A DNA stretch of 64,000 bases from Chrysomallon squamiferum (Eukaryota > Mollusca > Gastropoda > Neomphalida > Peltospiridae), in assembly GCA_012295275.1 (NCBI GenBank), contig CM022668.1, positions 10,580,486 to 10,644,485 on the forward strand, given 5' to 3'. The translations under genes were made by a program, and so were the position numbers. Of the stretch, positions 1 to 12,349 are shown piece after piece. The notes under the pieces are model-generated. The model had not been told where the DNA came from and searched no databases. It was given only the letters and a program-made list of their open reading frames with translations. Within the stretch, counting starts at the first letter, position 1. Every line of letters begins with the position of its first letter.

Positions 1-159
1 TGTTTCAGTTGTGATTATTTTAATAACATAAAGAGTTAGCTTCCCTTGTATTCCATCATAGCAGATACATTTTTTTTTCTTCTACTATACAAGAAACCAT
101 ACCACTAGTTAACTCCGATTCTGGTTAAAACTGTAATTATTAACAAATTCAGAACTGTC

Positions 160-428
160 CTGAACTATTCTAAGAAATTCACTGTCGAACTACATAACAA
201 AAAATGGTTCTAAGAAATGTACTGTTATCTTGAGTAATAAAACATAATATTCTAAGAAATTGTCTGTCGAACTAGATATAAAAAAAGATTCTAACAAATT
301 AACTGTCATCTTCAGTTCTTACATAAAATATTCTGATAAATTCACTATTGGCTTGAATTATAAAACAAATGATTCAAGCAAATTCATTGTCATTTTATAA
401 ATGTCTGACAAATTCACTGACGATGGTG
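160..428. repeat. Degenerate ~60-bp tandem repeat after the copy A stop
   Basis: About five diverged units with the theme TTCTAAGAAATTCACTGTC...AAAAC. Lies just 3' of the copy A stop codon, so probably in its 3' UTR or flank. Confidence 0.6.
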
Positions 429-500
429 TCACATATTTGCATACACTCCCGTAGACTCCACATAAACAAAACTCAGTCGACAGAATAATTTGAAATTTTC
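429..500 (-). CDS. Copy A last exon: end of PTP D2
   Basis: Encodes ENFKLFCRLSFVYVESTGVYANM and a TGA stop at 429-431. It matches the Q-Y-x-x-C-Y...YAN C-terminal helix of PTP D2 domains, so this is the natural end of the gene. Confidence 0.7.
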   Translation of the reverse strand, partial: ENFKLFCRLSFVYVESTGVYANM

Positions 501-870
501 CTGAAAAACAAAATAAACAGTCATTTAATTAACATTTCAAAAATTGTATGTATGTATTATGTATTATATATTAAAAAAAATAAATATTACTATATTAAAT
601 TACATTACTAATTTAAATTAGATTATAAAAATATACAAAAGGAAAATCACAGAACATTTTGTAATAATTTGTTTATTTATTTTATTTCATTTTATTATCT
701 ATTTTTAAATTATTTATTTATTTATTTATTTTAGTTCATCTATATATTTATTTAAATAATAATTAATAATAATAATAAGTTGTTGTTGTTGTGGGTAGTA
801 GTAGTTGTGTTTTTTTTGTTGTAGTAGTAGAGAAGTGGTAGGTGTAGTAATGGTTGTATTTATAACATAC

Positions 871-1000
871 CTCTGTAAACTGTGTTTTCGGTAGAATATT
901 TTGAAACCGTCTCACGTTGTCAAATATTTCCACCTCCTTGTCAGCGACAACGGCAGACATGATGTTGTTAATGATGCACAAGGAAATGGCTTTTTTGTTT
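871..1000 (-). CDS. Copy A exon: PTP D2, position of the lost catalytic loop
   Basis: Reads (K)NKKAISLCIINNIM..., aligning with the segment after the PTP signature. The preceding exon ends HPVTIVF, so the H-C-x5-R loop is replaced by FKNKKAIS. No cysteine or arginine sits at the catalytic positions. Confidence 0.75.
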
Positions 1001-1010
1001 CTGATACACA

Positions 1011-1011
1011 C

Positions 1012-1087
<76 letters not shown>

Positions 1088-1180
1088 TAATAATAATAAT
1101 TATTATTATTATTTTTTATTATTATTATTATTTTTTATTATTATTATTATTATTATTGTTGTTGTTGTTGTTGTTGTTTC
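1011..1180. repeat. (TAA)n then (TTA)n array, hairpin-prone
   Basis: Triplet run TAA followed by its complement TTA, in the intron next to the D2 exon at 871-1000. Confidence 0.85.
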
Positions 1181-1377
1181 TTTTCGTTTTCTGTGAGTAG
1201 AAAACACAAAAATAGCGTATTTAATATACCTGTTTAACTTGGAAAATACTGTTTATATACATCAACACATGCATAACGTATATACTTTTAAAAGTGTTAC
1301 TCTATGCGCAAGCACGAAAAACATATATATATACAAATAAACACATACACACATACACATATACACATACACACATA

Positions 1378-1492
1378 TATATATACATACATACATATAT
1401 ACATACATATACATACATACATACATATATACATACATACATACATACATACATACATACATACATACATACATACATACATACATACATAA
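1378..1492. repeat. (TACA)n microsatellite
   Basis: Tetranucleotide ATAC/TACA array in a copy A intron; open frames here are artefacts of the repeat. Confidence 0.9.
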
Positions 1493-1531
1493 CAAAGCAT
1501 GATATAAACAAATAAATACATGTATACGTAC

Positions 1532-1689
1532 TTGAAGACGATGGTGACTGGGTGAGATTTGTAATCTCTCTGACGGTTCAGTATATTTTCCACTAAAGTG
1601 ATCAGTCTTTCAACCACTTGTGAAACATCAGACTCGTCCGACCACAACTCAACTGATAAATTAGCGATCTCCTTCTTTTCACTTTCTTC
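1532..1689 (-). CDS. Copy A exon: PTP D2 middle
   Basis: 52 codons, starting EESEKKEIANLSVELWSDES and ending HPVTIVF. The WPD-loop tryptophan region reads LWSDES, so the general-acid motif is also altered. Confidence 0.72.
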
Positions 1690-1890
1690 CTGTTTAGACA
1701 GAAGAGTACTTGTCTCGTATTGTTTATTAACAACGCAAACTTACATTTTACCTATTACATTTGCATATGAAAGCAGCACTACGATATGATATATATTTTA
1801 ATGTTCTGGAGGCTATGTGTTTCTGTTGTTTTATGTTTAAAAACTGAATCAAGAGTTGTTGTCTTTCTAACGATAATACATTATTTATCT

Positions 1891-2032
<142 letters not shown>

Positions 2033-2194
2033 CTCTCTTTTTCTTTTACTTTAGCTTCTTTATTTTTTTTTTTTATTTATTTCTACCAACTGATATATTA
2101 CTAATAATTGTTTTCAATAAATATTATGCTATGAAAGTGAACAAATGAGCTCATATATACAGACTTAATCATACAGTAACAATAAATATTTTAC

Positions 2195-2320
2195 CTTTTT
2201 TCCAACACGAAGAGTTTTCAAAGTTATGTCATTGGTTATTCTGGTTTCGTTTACCGTGGCGACTGAAACACGTCCATACTCACAGGAATGACTTGTTTCA
2301 GGAATAAATTCAATACCAGT
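2195..2320 (-). CDS. Copy A exon: PTP D2
   Basis: 42 codons, phase 0-0, TGIEFIPETSHSCEYGRVSV... It corresponds to the YWP...YG segment of D2 domains. Confidence 0.68.
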
Positions 2321-2547
2321 CTAAACATTGAAGAATAAAAAAAAAACAATATTATAATATACTTCAATACGAAATTTGTAACGTAATATGCTGCTGATGA
2401 AAATGATGATGATAGTAATCTTAGTAGTCTTAGTAGTTATAGTAGTAGTAACAATAACATTAATAACAATAGCATAGTAGTAATAGTACTAGTAGTTGAA
2501 GTAGTATTAATAACAAATTTAAAACACTGATGAAAGCTCAGACGTAC

Positions 2548-2664
2548 TTCGTGTCCCAGTGTAACAACTGTCAGAGAGTCATTTTCTGTAATCAGCTTCC
2601 AGAGAAGATCTTCAGTTTTGAAAGGTGTGTGAGCCAGAAAATATCCTTGTTTCAGTATCTTAGA
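2548..2664 (-). CDS. Copy A exon: PTP D2, N-terminal part
   Basis: 39 codons, SKILKQGYFLAHTPFKTEDL then LWKLITENDSLTVVTLGHE, matching Y-I-A-T-Q-x-P...DFW-x-x-V of D2. The start of this exon appears to have seeded the neighbouring tandem repeat at 2640-3560. Confidence 0.72.
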
Positions 2665-3560
2665 CTGAAAAATAAATAATTAAAATATCTTTGTTTTTAG
2701 TATCTTAGACTAAAAAAATATATTTTAAAAAAATATTCTTGTTTCAATATTTTAAGACTAAAAATATTATATTTTAAAAATATCTTTGTTTTGATATTTT
2801 AAACTGAAAAAATATATATTTAAAAATATTCTTGTTTCTTTATTTTAAACTGAAAAAATATATTTAAAAATATCTTGTTTTGATATCTTAACTGCAAAAA
2901 AAAATATTTTAAACAAAAAATATTCTTGTTTCAATATCTTAACACAAAAAATATTTTTAAAAATATCCTTGTTTCGATATCTTACACTGAAAAAATATGT
3001 TTAAAAATGTCTATGTTTCAATATTTTAAACTACGAAATATATGTTTGGATATATCCTTGTTTCATTCTTAAACTGTAAAATATATTTTTTAAAATATAT
3101 CCTTGTTTCAATTTTTTCGTAAAATATATGTTTGAAAATATCTTTTTTTTTATTCTAAAATTTAAAAATATTTTTAAAAAATATTTTGTTTGAATATCTT
3201 AAACTAAAACTATTTTTAACATCCTTTTTTTCATATCTTAAACGAAAAATATTCTTGTTTTAAATTGTAAAATATATTTTTGTTGTAAAGTATATATATT
3301 TTAAAGTATGTTTTGGAGTATCTTCGACTAAAAAATATCTGTTTGAAGATTTATTTGTTCCACTATCTTATACGGTAAAAAATATGTAGGAAAATATTTT
3401 TTTTCATATTTTACACTAACGAATAAAATATAATTAAGTCTGTTTATTTTTCAATACTTTTCACTTCACAGTAAAATATGTCTAAACAAGTATTTTCATT
3501 TCATAATATTTACTGAATCAAACTGAAGTTCATTTAAGAATCTGTCTTCATTTCGATAAA
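2640..3560. repeat. Diverged ~50-bp tandem repeat derived from an exon boundary
   Basis: Roughly 17 units resembling ATATCCTTGTTTCAATATCT plus TAAACTGAAAAAATAT. The unit matches the exon start at about 2640-2670 (acceptor plus codons SKILKQGYF), so the exon/intron junction seems to have been copied repeatedly into the intron. Confidence 0.7.
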
Positions 3561-3972
3561 TTATTTGTCAAAGTGTCAAAATATTTCTAAAAACAAAATG
3601 TATCAATGTCTCTGTCACATACTATGGAAAATGCAATTCCTTCGCTACTCCATGTAGTAAAGAAAGGATAAAATCTTAGAACATTAAATAAAATATACGA
3701 AAGAACATAAAAATATATATTTATTTTAGACAACAGAAAATGTAAAACTATGAAAGTATTCGTGATTCTAAAACTACAAAGAGAGAGACAGAAGAAAGAA
3801 GCAATAAAAAGAGAGAAAGACAGAGAAACAGAGAAAAAAAGAGAAAGAAAAAAAAGAAAGAAAGAGAGAGAGTGAGTGTAGGAAGATACAGGTAAGAGAA
3901 ACATAAGCAAATCATGTAGTTTAGATTAACAAAATAAATAACTTTGTTAATAAATATAAACATTGTACATAC

Positions 3973-4023
3973 GGGTGCCCCAACTACAAACTGATCCTGC
4001 TTTCCGTTCACCCACAGCCTGTT
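3973..4023 (-). CDS. Copy A exon: short D1-D2 linker/D2 start
   Basis: 17 codons, NRLWVNGKQDQFVVGAP. The in-phase acceptor is the second AG of a CAGTGAAG tandem; using the first would place a TGA in frame. Assigned by phase only. Confidence 0.5.
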
Positions 4024-4568
4024 CTTCACTGAAAATCCTAACAACAAAACAAGATACACGTATTTTTAAACACTGAAAATGGAAATATTATTATTTATAA
4101 CCTGAAACCGTGTTATGTTCTTTTTGTTTTTTACATATTTCAGAAATTTATTTTATTTATTTTTTTATTTATTATTTTATTTATTTTTTTTTTTTTTTTT
4201 TTTTTTATTTATTTTATTTCGTTTTTTCTTTATTTTTTTCATTTATTTATTTATTTATTTAGTTTTTTTATTTATTTATTTTATTTTTTTTTTTTTTATT
4301 TTTTTTTTTTTTTTATTTATTCAATACATTTAAAAAATAAAAAAAACGTATCTTTTTAATCGAAAAAAAAAGAAATATATGTCAGATATATAATCACAAT
4401 GTTGACAAGGAAAAAGCATAAATGAAATTTAAAAGTAAAAATAGATACACAGTTCTTTTTTGTAGAAAACGTTTAACGTTAACTTAATTTAAACTTTTTT
4501 AAAAAAACATTTGTAACATATAATTTAATTAATATGTACATTTGTGAAATGTGTACATTTATACAAAC

Positions 4569-4601
4569 CTTTTGATTTGAATTATTTGATGATGCAATGA
4601 C
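4569..4601 (-). CDS. Copy A micro-exon between D1 and D2
   Basis: 33 bp, VIASSNNSNQK, with CTTTAG acceptor and GTTTG donor, phase 0-0. Its small size makes the call tentative. Confidence 0.5.
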
Positions 4602-5074
4602 CTAAAGAGGAAAAACAAAATAGCAAGTAACTGTGTGATTCACTGAAACTGTCAAAATTGTTAACTATAAACGAAAAATCAGTATCAACTGTACAGTCAT
4701 CTTAATTTGTGTTTTTTTTTTCAAACTATTTTTTTTTTTTTTTTCACAATGTTTTTATTATTTTTATTATCTTTTATTTTTCTAACATTTTAAATTTTAA
4801 ATATTATTATTATAAAAATATATATCATATTTTAATCTATCAAATATATTTACTGAGTATCTCTTGTATCAATTTACATACATATTTTAATAAAGCTGTA
4901 TCTTATTGTTTTCAAGTACACTTCTAAATTTTGTTCTGGATTTTTATAATTACTGTAAATATATAATTAAATGGTAATTAAAAAGTCTCAGTTTTATCTA
5001 GGAATATCTTTGTACTTCCAATAAAACATGACAACATGACGTAACGTATGACAAAAATATGTTTAAATTAAAAC

Positions 5075-5221
5075 CTGAGCCAGCTGATTTATCGTCATCT
5101 TCCCCATTACCAGGTTATCTCCCTTTGTTGGATACTGTTGAAGATAATGGTTCGTGTCCATACTTGTCTGTCCGTATTTTACTATTTCTAACAAAGCGTT
5201 GAACACACACTCGTACTGATC
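5075..5221 (-). CDS. Copy A exon: end of PTP D1
   Basis: 49 codons, DQYECVFNALLEIVKYGQTS onwards. DQYxxxFxALLE is the classical C-terminal helix of a PTP catalytic domain. Confidence 0.85.
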
Positions 5222-5465
5222 CTGCAATACAAATGTTACACTCGCTGGTATAACTCGCTGGTATAAGTCGCAGGTATAAATTCACTGTGTAAAGATAAAT
5301 TCTCAGTTAGTAATGAGATAACACAGTCAGTCAGCTGGAGAAACGTAGATACAGACACATTAATTATCAGACACAGAGACACACAGTACAAAATAATGAA
5401 TTAACTAGGTACATACAATGAAAAAATATAGATAGATAGCTGGATATACACAAAGAGAGAAATAG

Positions 5466-5505
<40 letters not shown>

Positions 5506-5720
5506 CAGACAGATTTAGATATACATAGATAGCGATACATTCATATGTATAGATTCACACAGACAGACAGACAGAGGGACAGACGGACGGACGGACGGAC
5601 GGACAGCCAGACACACAGGTAAGCAGACAGTCAAAAAGACAGATAGGAAGGAAGACATAAAGAATGACAGAAAAACAGATCGACTGACTGACTCACAGAG
5701 ATACATGGTGAATGTTTTAC

Positions 5721-5856
5721 CTTTGTCTGAATCATGCCTTTTCGTTGTTCTCTCAGAATGGTGATGTTTTTCAGAATGTCCACTCGTCCCGTTGCATTCA
5801 TCTCGTCTATGAGAATGTGAAGAACAATGTATGTCCCAGTCCTTCCTATTCCAGCG
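5721..5856 (-). CDS. Copy A exon: PTP D1 catalytic arginine/Q-loop
   Basis: (S)AGIGRTGTYIVLHILIDE..., ending REQRKGMIQTK. Same translation as 63410-63545 in copy D. Confidence 0.88.
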
Positions 5857-6401
5857 CTGGTAAACAAATTAATATAATAGACTAGAGTAATCAAAGAAAA
5901 ATGGAACTGACACAAAAATGATTCATACCATAATACTTTATCCTAGTTTATCCATTAAAGTAAATTTAACTATCATTTTTCTTTATCTTCGAAGCTTTTG
6001 TCTATTCTTACTTTCTAGAAGCTTTACAATCATTTCAATGTTTAGCCGTCTTTCTGTAAATGTTTCAGTTTTCACTTTCATTCTAAAAGTGTTTGCCTTC
6101 ATTCTATAAAAGTTTTTCTTTTTACTTTCATTCTATAAAGGTTTAGCTTCATTCGAGAAATATTTTACTTTTTAGTTTCATTCTATAAATGTTTACCCTC
6201 ATTCAACAAATATTTTTCTTTTCTTTCTTTCATTTTATAAAAGTTAGGCATCATTATAAAAATCTCAGAAGTGTTAGAAATTCTTTTTCAATTTAATAAG
6301 AGATCAATAGTCTTATCGGTAATGTTTTGACTGAAATACTTAAAGACTTTCAGATTAATAGTGTACGGATTTGATCTTCATTCTATAAATTCTTAATACC
6401 T

Positions 6402-6402
<1 letters not shown>

Positions 6403-6461
<59 letters not shown>
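6403..6461. repeat. (AC)n microsatellite, mirrored by 62821-62875
   Basis: In the copy A intron after the WPD exon; copy D has (GT)n in the matching intron. Confidence 0.92.
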
Positions 6462-6464
<3 letters not shown>

Positions 6465-6573
6465 CTACATAGGTTATCAGACACTGAAACAGAAGAGATT
6501 TGAGCATGAAGGCAAAACATGTGTAATACTTTAGGTAAATTACGAATATAATCAGCAATGTTTGACGTGGTAC

Positions 6574-6725
6574 CTGCAATGAACTAGTACGGGACCAGAT
6601 TTCGATGTCGCCGCTTTTCTTGTCTTCCACATGAAGTCGAGAAAGTCAAGCACGTTGGGCACGCCGTGATCAGGCCATGACGTGAAGTGAAAGTGATCGA
6701 ACGTCTTCTGAGTTACCTTCCCCGA
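6574..6725 (-). CDS. Copy A exon: PTP D1 WPD loop and catalytic cysteine
   Basis: FHFTSWPDHGVP and VLVHC at the 3' edge. 152 bp, like copy D exon 17. The downstream intron carries an (AC)n array mirrored by (GT)n in copy D. Confidence 0.88.
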
Positions 6726-6896
6726 CTGAAACACATAAGTCACTATTAATCTAATACTCAGCTTTATTTTATCATATAATTATACACTTCAGTTGTTAGC
6801 ACTGAAATTTGATTTTTATATAGATTGACTGTAATGTGTGTTTCTGTGCATGTAAATATATCGAAATACACGTCTATATAAATTTGTCTATCTCTC

Positions 6897-7008
<112 letters not shown>

Positions 7009-7056
7009 TACCTATATATTTAAAAATGTGTCTCTATCTCTGATTGCACCAATTAC

Positions 7057-7182
7057 CTTTGTTTGAGTGACTTTAATTCTTCTAACTGTATATTCCGCTC
7101 TTTCAGATATTTCCTCTACGACAATGTCAAAGTATCCCACACTTTTGGTTTTCTCGTCATTCCAGTAGGGCTCACACTTGTG
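7057..7182 (-). CDS. Copy A exon: PTP D1 KCxxYW region
   Basis: 42 codons beginning HKCEPYWND. It differs from copy D by a single conservative change (FDIVV against FDVVV). Confidence 0.88.
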
Positions 7183-7649
7183 CTGTATTAAAGAAAACAA
7201 ATACAAGTATCATACACACAACTTATTGTCCTCTTTTACACACGATTTCAGTCTCAGTATACATAGTAAGCATTAACGTTGTAATGAATACAAAAGTGAA
7301 AGATGACATTGTCTTGTAAATAAATAAATAAATAAAATTAAATAAAAATAAATATACATATTCATATACATATATGCAAATCTCTATATGTGTTTGTGTG
7401 TATTTTGTAGGTAGGTAGGTGGGTAAGTAGATGGATAATTTATAGATCGATATATAACTAGACTGACACACATACATATATCAAGACAGACAGGCAACAT
7501 ATATATGTCCTGACAGACAGACTGTGTATTTACAATTTACTTTTAAATATATTATAATTAATTTCATATTTTTAAATTCTTATTTTCAAGTTAACATTGT
7601 ACTCGAAGAAAAGGAATTTACTGCTGTGTGTATGACTTTTTTCTGTTAC

Positions 7650-7747
7650 CTTTCCTGCTTCCATGAGGTTTGTCAGCATTAGTATCTGTCTACAGTCCTG
7701 TTCCCAAATCATCCTCCAGAAATCAAACACAGTTATCTTGTTTGGAG
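7650..7747 (-). CDS. Copy A exon: PTP D1 FWRMIWEQ region
   Basis: 33 codons, phase 1 to 0, encoding APNKITVFDFWRMIWEQDC... as in copy D. Confidence 0.88.
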
Positions 7748-8671
7748 CTGAAAGTATATTAAATAAAGTTTACATTTTGTAAATAATTTCAGTTATAATG
7801 CTATTTATTATTTACTAATTATACGAAAAATACCGTGACTGTGTTTCATATTTTTAACTGTATATGTCTCACAAGTTACATTATCTTATTTATTTGTTAT
7901 ACAAATATACTAAACTATTATATACAATACATCATTTATTTCGAAATATACCGAAATATTGAATTCTTGTTTCCAATGTGCCATTGAACTAATGTTTAGC
8001 ACATTCTTTTTTATCTCTTTAATCTTGTGAACTATTGTTTATGATATAAAATTTAATTGTTAAACTGATATACATACCTGTTGTCTACCATATATCATTT
8101 ACTTATATTGGTATACTATTGTTTACATTATATAAGTTAGGTGTTATATAGATATACACTTGTTTACGATATTCCATTTGTTGTTATATTGATACTTAGG
8201 ACTGTTGTTTACAATCTATAATTTCCTCATTATTATGTAAATATTCCAAACTATTGTTTAATATACAGTTCATATATATATATATATATATCATTTATAT
8301 GTTATTCTGAACAATTATTTACGATATACCATGTACTGGTTCTATAGATTTAATGGAATATTGTCTAAAATATATCATTTATTTGTTACGTAATATCTAT
8401 GTGAGTTATAGATTCCGTATTATTAATTTTTAACAAATTACTAATTAAAAAACAAAATGGATAAAAATAAAATTCCTGTAACATTTACCTTCTTGATAAT
8501 TTTGTGCAACTAGATCAGTACATGATGAAACTAGTTTCATATAGTCGATTATATATAACAAAAAGATAATGACTCATAGTTATACTGTTATACAATTACA
8601 TGTAATACATTTACAGTTTAGAGTCTTTCATTCACAGACGCTGTTATTGTTTGATATAACAGTAGCAATAC

Positions 8672-8708
8672 CTTGAGCAGCTATGAAATAATTCTTCTTT
8701 TTATATCC
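8672..8708 (-). CDS. Copy A micro-exon: PTP D1
   Basis: 37 bp, GYKKKNYFIAAQ, identical in translation to copy D 60579-60615. Confidence 0.86.
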
Positions 8709-8799
8709 CTGAAAGTACAAATATCAATAGTAGTAGTAGTAGTAGAAACAATACCAAACAACAACAACAACAAAAAAAAGAATAATTATTTGATCTCTT

Positions 8800-8802
<3 letters not shown>

Positions 8803-8888
<86 letters not shown>
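8803..8888. repeat. (TC)n microsatellite, mirrored by 60291-60485
   Basis: Same intron position as (GA)n in copy D, where the tract is more than twice as long. Confidence 0.92.
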
Positions 8889-8892
<4 letters not shown>

Positions 8893-9006
8893 AAATAAAT
8901 GAATTAAATCAGTTTTCAAAAAAGTTTTTAAACAATTATTTACTTTAACATTCAAATAAATAAATAAGTAAATAAATATTTTTTTTTATCACGGATGGAT
9001 ACTCAC

Positions 9007-9083
9007 ATCCACGTGACTGGCGTTGATGTAGTCAGAATCAGGGGAGTTGGGAAGTTGTGGTAAAACAACACGATTGTTGTCAT
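9007..9083 (-). CDS. Copy A exon: PTP D1 DYINA region
   Basis: 77 bp, containing NNRVVLPQLPNSPDSDYINA. Same boundaries and phase as copy D 60112-60188. Confidence 0.88.
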
Positions 9084-9546
9084 CTGTAACAGTAACTAAA
9101 CTGTTAGTCTACAGCACACCACTTAAATATCTGAGACTAACCAAAGTGAAAAACAAGCTGTATTTGTAATTCAAAAAAAAAAAAAAAAAATAAAAAAAAA
9201 AAAAAAAAAAAATAAAGATAGATAGACAATCAGACAGACAGACAGATAAAAACATATGATGAAGAAAGAAATACAAGTAAACTTGAAAGAGAAGTATCTA
9301 GACACAGACACACAGACATGTAGAGGCAGATACTGAAAGGATGAATGGAAATCTATGTCAGACCGTATAATATAAAGAGACAGAAACATATAAACAAATA
9401 CATAGATAATTCAAAATATCAACAGACATAGTCAATAATACATGTCTATATATATGTCTGCTGATATGTTGAATTATTTATGTATTTGACAGACAGAAAA
9501 ACCCTTAAATATGAAAGATAAGTAACATAAGCAAACACTGACTTAC

Positions 9547-9634
9547 ATGGGTAATACCCTGCAAATCTGTTCTTGCCTTTGTGTTGAGCTTTCTGGGACT
9601 CGGAGTACGAGAACTTAAAACCGATAGGAAGTTT
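9547..9634 (-). CDS. Copy A exon: PTP D1 KNRY region
   Basis: 88 bp, KLPIGFKFSYSES... to KGKNRFAGYYP. Same size as copy D. Confidence 0.88.
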
Positions 9635-9984
9635 CTAAAATTGACAGCAATATACAGTGTTAAAGAAAAACTTATTATATTATTATTATTATTATTATTA
9701 TTTATTATTATTATTATTATTTATTATTATTATTATTATTATTATTTTTTATTTTGATTTTAATTTTATTTTACGTTTTTTTTTAATTTTTAAAAAATTT
9801 TTTTTTGTTTTGTTTTTAAAATTTTTTTTTAGTAAAACAGCCTACGTTTTATGATGTTTTACAGTAATTTTTTTTAAAATTTAATGACATTTAAAAACAA
9901 TTAAATACAACAAATAACACAAAGAAATGTAATTCTTAACTTTTATAACGATATGATTACGTCAGGTGCATAATTACGTCATAC

Positions 9985-10421
9985 CGTGAATTCTGACTCG
10001 AATCCACCACGCTGATGTCTGATTCGATCAATCCACATTTCCAGATCCTTCACGTCAAATCCATCCTTCGGCAAAATCGATTTCTCGGACTCTTTCCCAA
10101 AGTTGTAATATGAGTCATCCTTACTTGGTTCACTTCCAGTTTTATTTTCGACAGCAACCTTGTCATCTTCTTGCACATCTACAGCAGCAGCGCCATCAAC
10201 ACTTGAATGAGATTTTCTTGACTCATTTATCTCTACATTGATGTACGTGTTTTGTTCAGTAGTTGTATCCTTCGCAGATTTGCGGGTTTTATTTCGGTGC
10301 GTGTCTGGTGCAGGAATCGCGTTTTTCACTTTCGTTAATTCTTGTTGGGGTGAAATTTCTCCACGTTTTATTGTCGCTTCATCAACATTAACGTACACAT
10401 TCGCTTCAGCCTGCATATCAT
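9985..10421 (-). CDS. Copy A exon: juxtamembrane/pre-catalytic segment
   Basis: 437 bp with no stops, only a handful of residue differences from copy D (for example TTTEQ for TTTEH, SHSSV for SHSNV). Such closeness in a fast-evolving linker points to recent duplication or gene conversion. Confidence 0.86.
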
Positions 10422-10692
10422 CTGATAGATATATAATATATATATTTAGATAGACAGATAGATAATATATATACAAACAATAGTGTGAAAACAGTTTGTT
10501 GTTGTTATTAGCTTATTCTTATTTCTCTTGTAGTCAATTATTTCACATTTTCTAATTCATATTATTATAGAAACAGAATACTTTGGATATGTAGTGAACT
10601 GAATGAATGAAAAAAATTAAATGAAAACCACTTCACAGCAAATTAATGTAGATCTGAAAATATATTACTAATAAATTATCAGAAAATAAATA

Positions 10693-10693
<1 letters not shown>

Positions 10694-10751
<58 letters not shown>
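10694..10751. repeat. (AC)n microsatellite
   Basis: In the copy A intron after the linker exon. Confidence 0.92.
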
Positions 10752-10752
<1 letters not shown>

Positions 10753-10845
10753 TCATTAAAATAAAACACATATCGCTTTGAAACAGCAATATGGAATCTA
10801 CGGACATATCAAAAAAAAAAATGAAAAAATACATCAAATTAATAC

Positions 10846-10940
10846 CTGGATTATCTAAAGTTCAAAAAATTTTTGAAACACTGCACCAATATAATCTACG
10901 GACATATATAAAATTCTCCTTCTGAATTCCTCTTCTTCTT
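10846..10940 (-). pseudogene. Copy A linker exon with in-frame TGA
   Basis: Starts with the same RRRRGIQK as copy D and keeps a phase 2 to 1 frame, but is longer (95 against 68 bp) and carries TGA at 10862-10864 in the frame that links both neighbours. Skipping it would shift the frame. Either a disabling mutation, or the real splice here is different. Confidence 0.55.
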
Positions 10941-11182
10941 CTTTTTAAAACAAATAAAAAAAAAATAAATCAAAAACAGTTATTATCTTTTAATATACAT
11001 ATATTATATTATATAAATATATATATATATATATATATAAATAATAATAATAATAATAATAATAATAATTATAGTGTAATAATAAGAATAATATATTAAT
11101 ACTGATTATTATTATAATGTTGTTGATATTGCCAATGACGATGTCACTCTACTGTTGCAAATAAAAAAAAAAAAATAAAAAA

Positions 11183-11231
<49 letters not shown>

Positions 11232-11263
11232 AATAAATAATAAGTAAGTTAAGGAAGTATCAC

Positions 11264-11378
11264 CTCCAAACCACAGCCGCAATGACTGCAACAATAATGA
11301 CCAATACAGCTCCAACAACAACTCCAATTATGATATTTGAAGGAAACTGAGTCTGTGGACCTTGTATCATTTCTGCTT
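11264..11378 (-). CDS. Copy A transmembrane exon (PTP type)
   Basis: EAEMIQGPQTQFPSN stem, then IIIGVVVGAVLVIIVAVIAA membrane run and VVWR. Phase 1 to 2, as in copy D. Confidence 0.82.
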
Positions 11379-11443
11379 CTGTTAAAATAACAATAAAGTA
11401 ATAATAACAGGAACAACATCAACAACAACAATATATAGGCGTT

Positions 11444-11499
<56 letters not shown>
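11444..11499. repeat. (GT)n microsatellite
   Basis: Upstream of the copy A membrane exon. Confidence 0.92.
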
Positions 11500-11501
<2 letters not shown>

Positions 11502-11619
11502 AGAGAGAGAGATGATTATGAACACAATTAGAGATGATTATGAACACAATTAGTATCTTAATACACAACATATTTTTTGTGGGTATATCTTTGTTTTTCA
11601 TTTATTAGACTATTTATTT

Positions 11620-11940
11620 AAAAATATGTCCTTGTTTCAAAACATTGATTTAAAATATATAAAAATCAGATATATTATTTGTAAAATATATGTCCTTGTT
11701 TCAATGTTTTAAACCATCAGATATATGTTTGGATATTTCCTTGTTTCACTCTTAAACTGCAAAATATGTTTGAAAATATCCTTGTTTAATCTCAAACTCT
11801 AAAATATATGTCTGAAAACATCCTTATTTCATTCTTAAACTGTAAAATGTATGCTACAAAATATCCTTTTTTCAACACCTTAGTCTAAGAAATATATGTT
11901 TGAAGATAGCATTCTTCCACTATCTTAAACTGAGATGGAT
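11620..11940. repeat. Second block of the CCTTGTTTCA-type tandem repeat
   Basis: Same theme as 2640-3560 (ATATCCTTGTTTCA...TTAAACTGTAAAATATATGT), six or so diverged units, in the intron between E9 and the membrane exon of copy A. Confidence 0.65.
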
Positions 11941-11957
11941 CTAACAGTTTTACTTAC

Positions 11958-12101
11958 TAATCGTACAAGCGTCTCCTTCCCAACCAGTTTGACACTGAGC
12001 GCTACACGACCCTGTCACGTGATCACATGGAGCATGCTCATCTTTACACTTCCTGTCTTTACAGGAAAATCTGCAGTTTGATCCATAGCTGCCTGAACAT
12101 T
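11958..12101 (-). CDS. Copy A EGF-like E9
   Basis: 48 codons, phase 1-1, ECSGSYGSNCRFSC... CDHVTGSC... GWEGDACTI, eight cysteines. Counterpart of 40825-40968 in copy C. Confidence 0.82.
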
Positions 12102-12296
12102 CTATTTTATGTTTAAAAAATTAATTAATTAATAAAAGTAATTCAAGAAAAAAAAAAAAAAAAAAAGAAAATGAAATCTTAGATAAAGCATGAAATAACG
12201 AAAACAAAAATGTACAATAAAATAAAATTGAGATATTTTATGGTTGCACACATTAGAGTTAGAGAAATATTTATTGTTCTCTGTTTTTTCATTACA

Positions 12297-12349
<53 letters not shown>

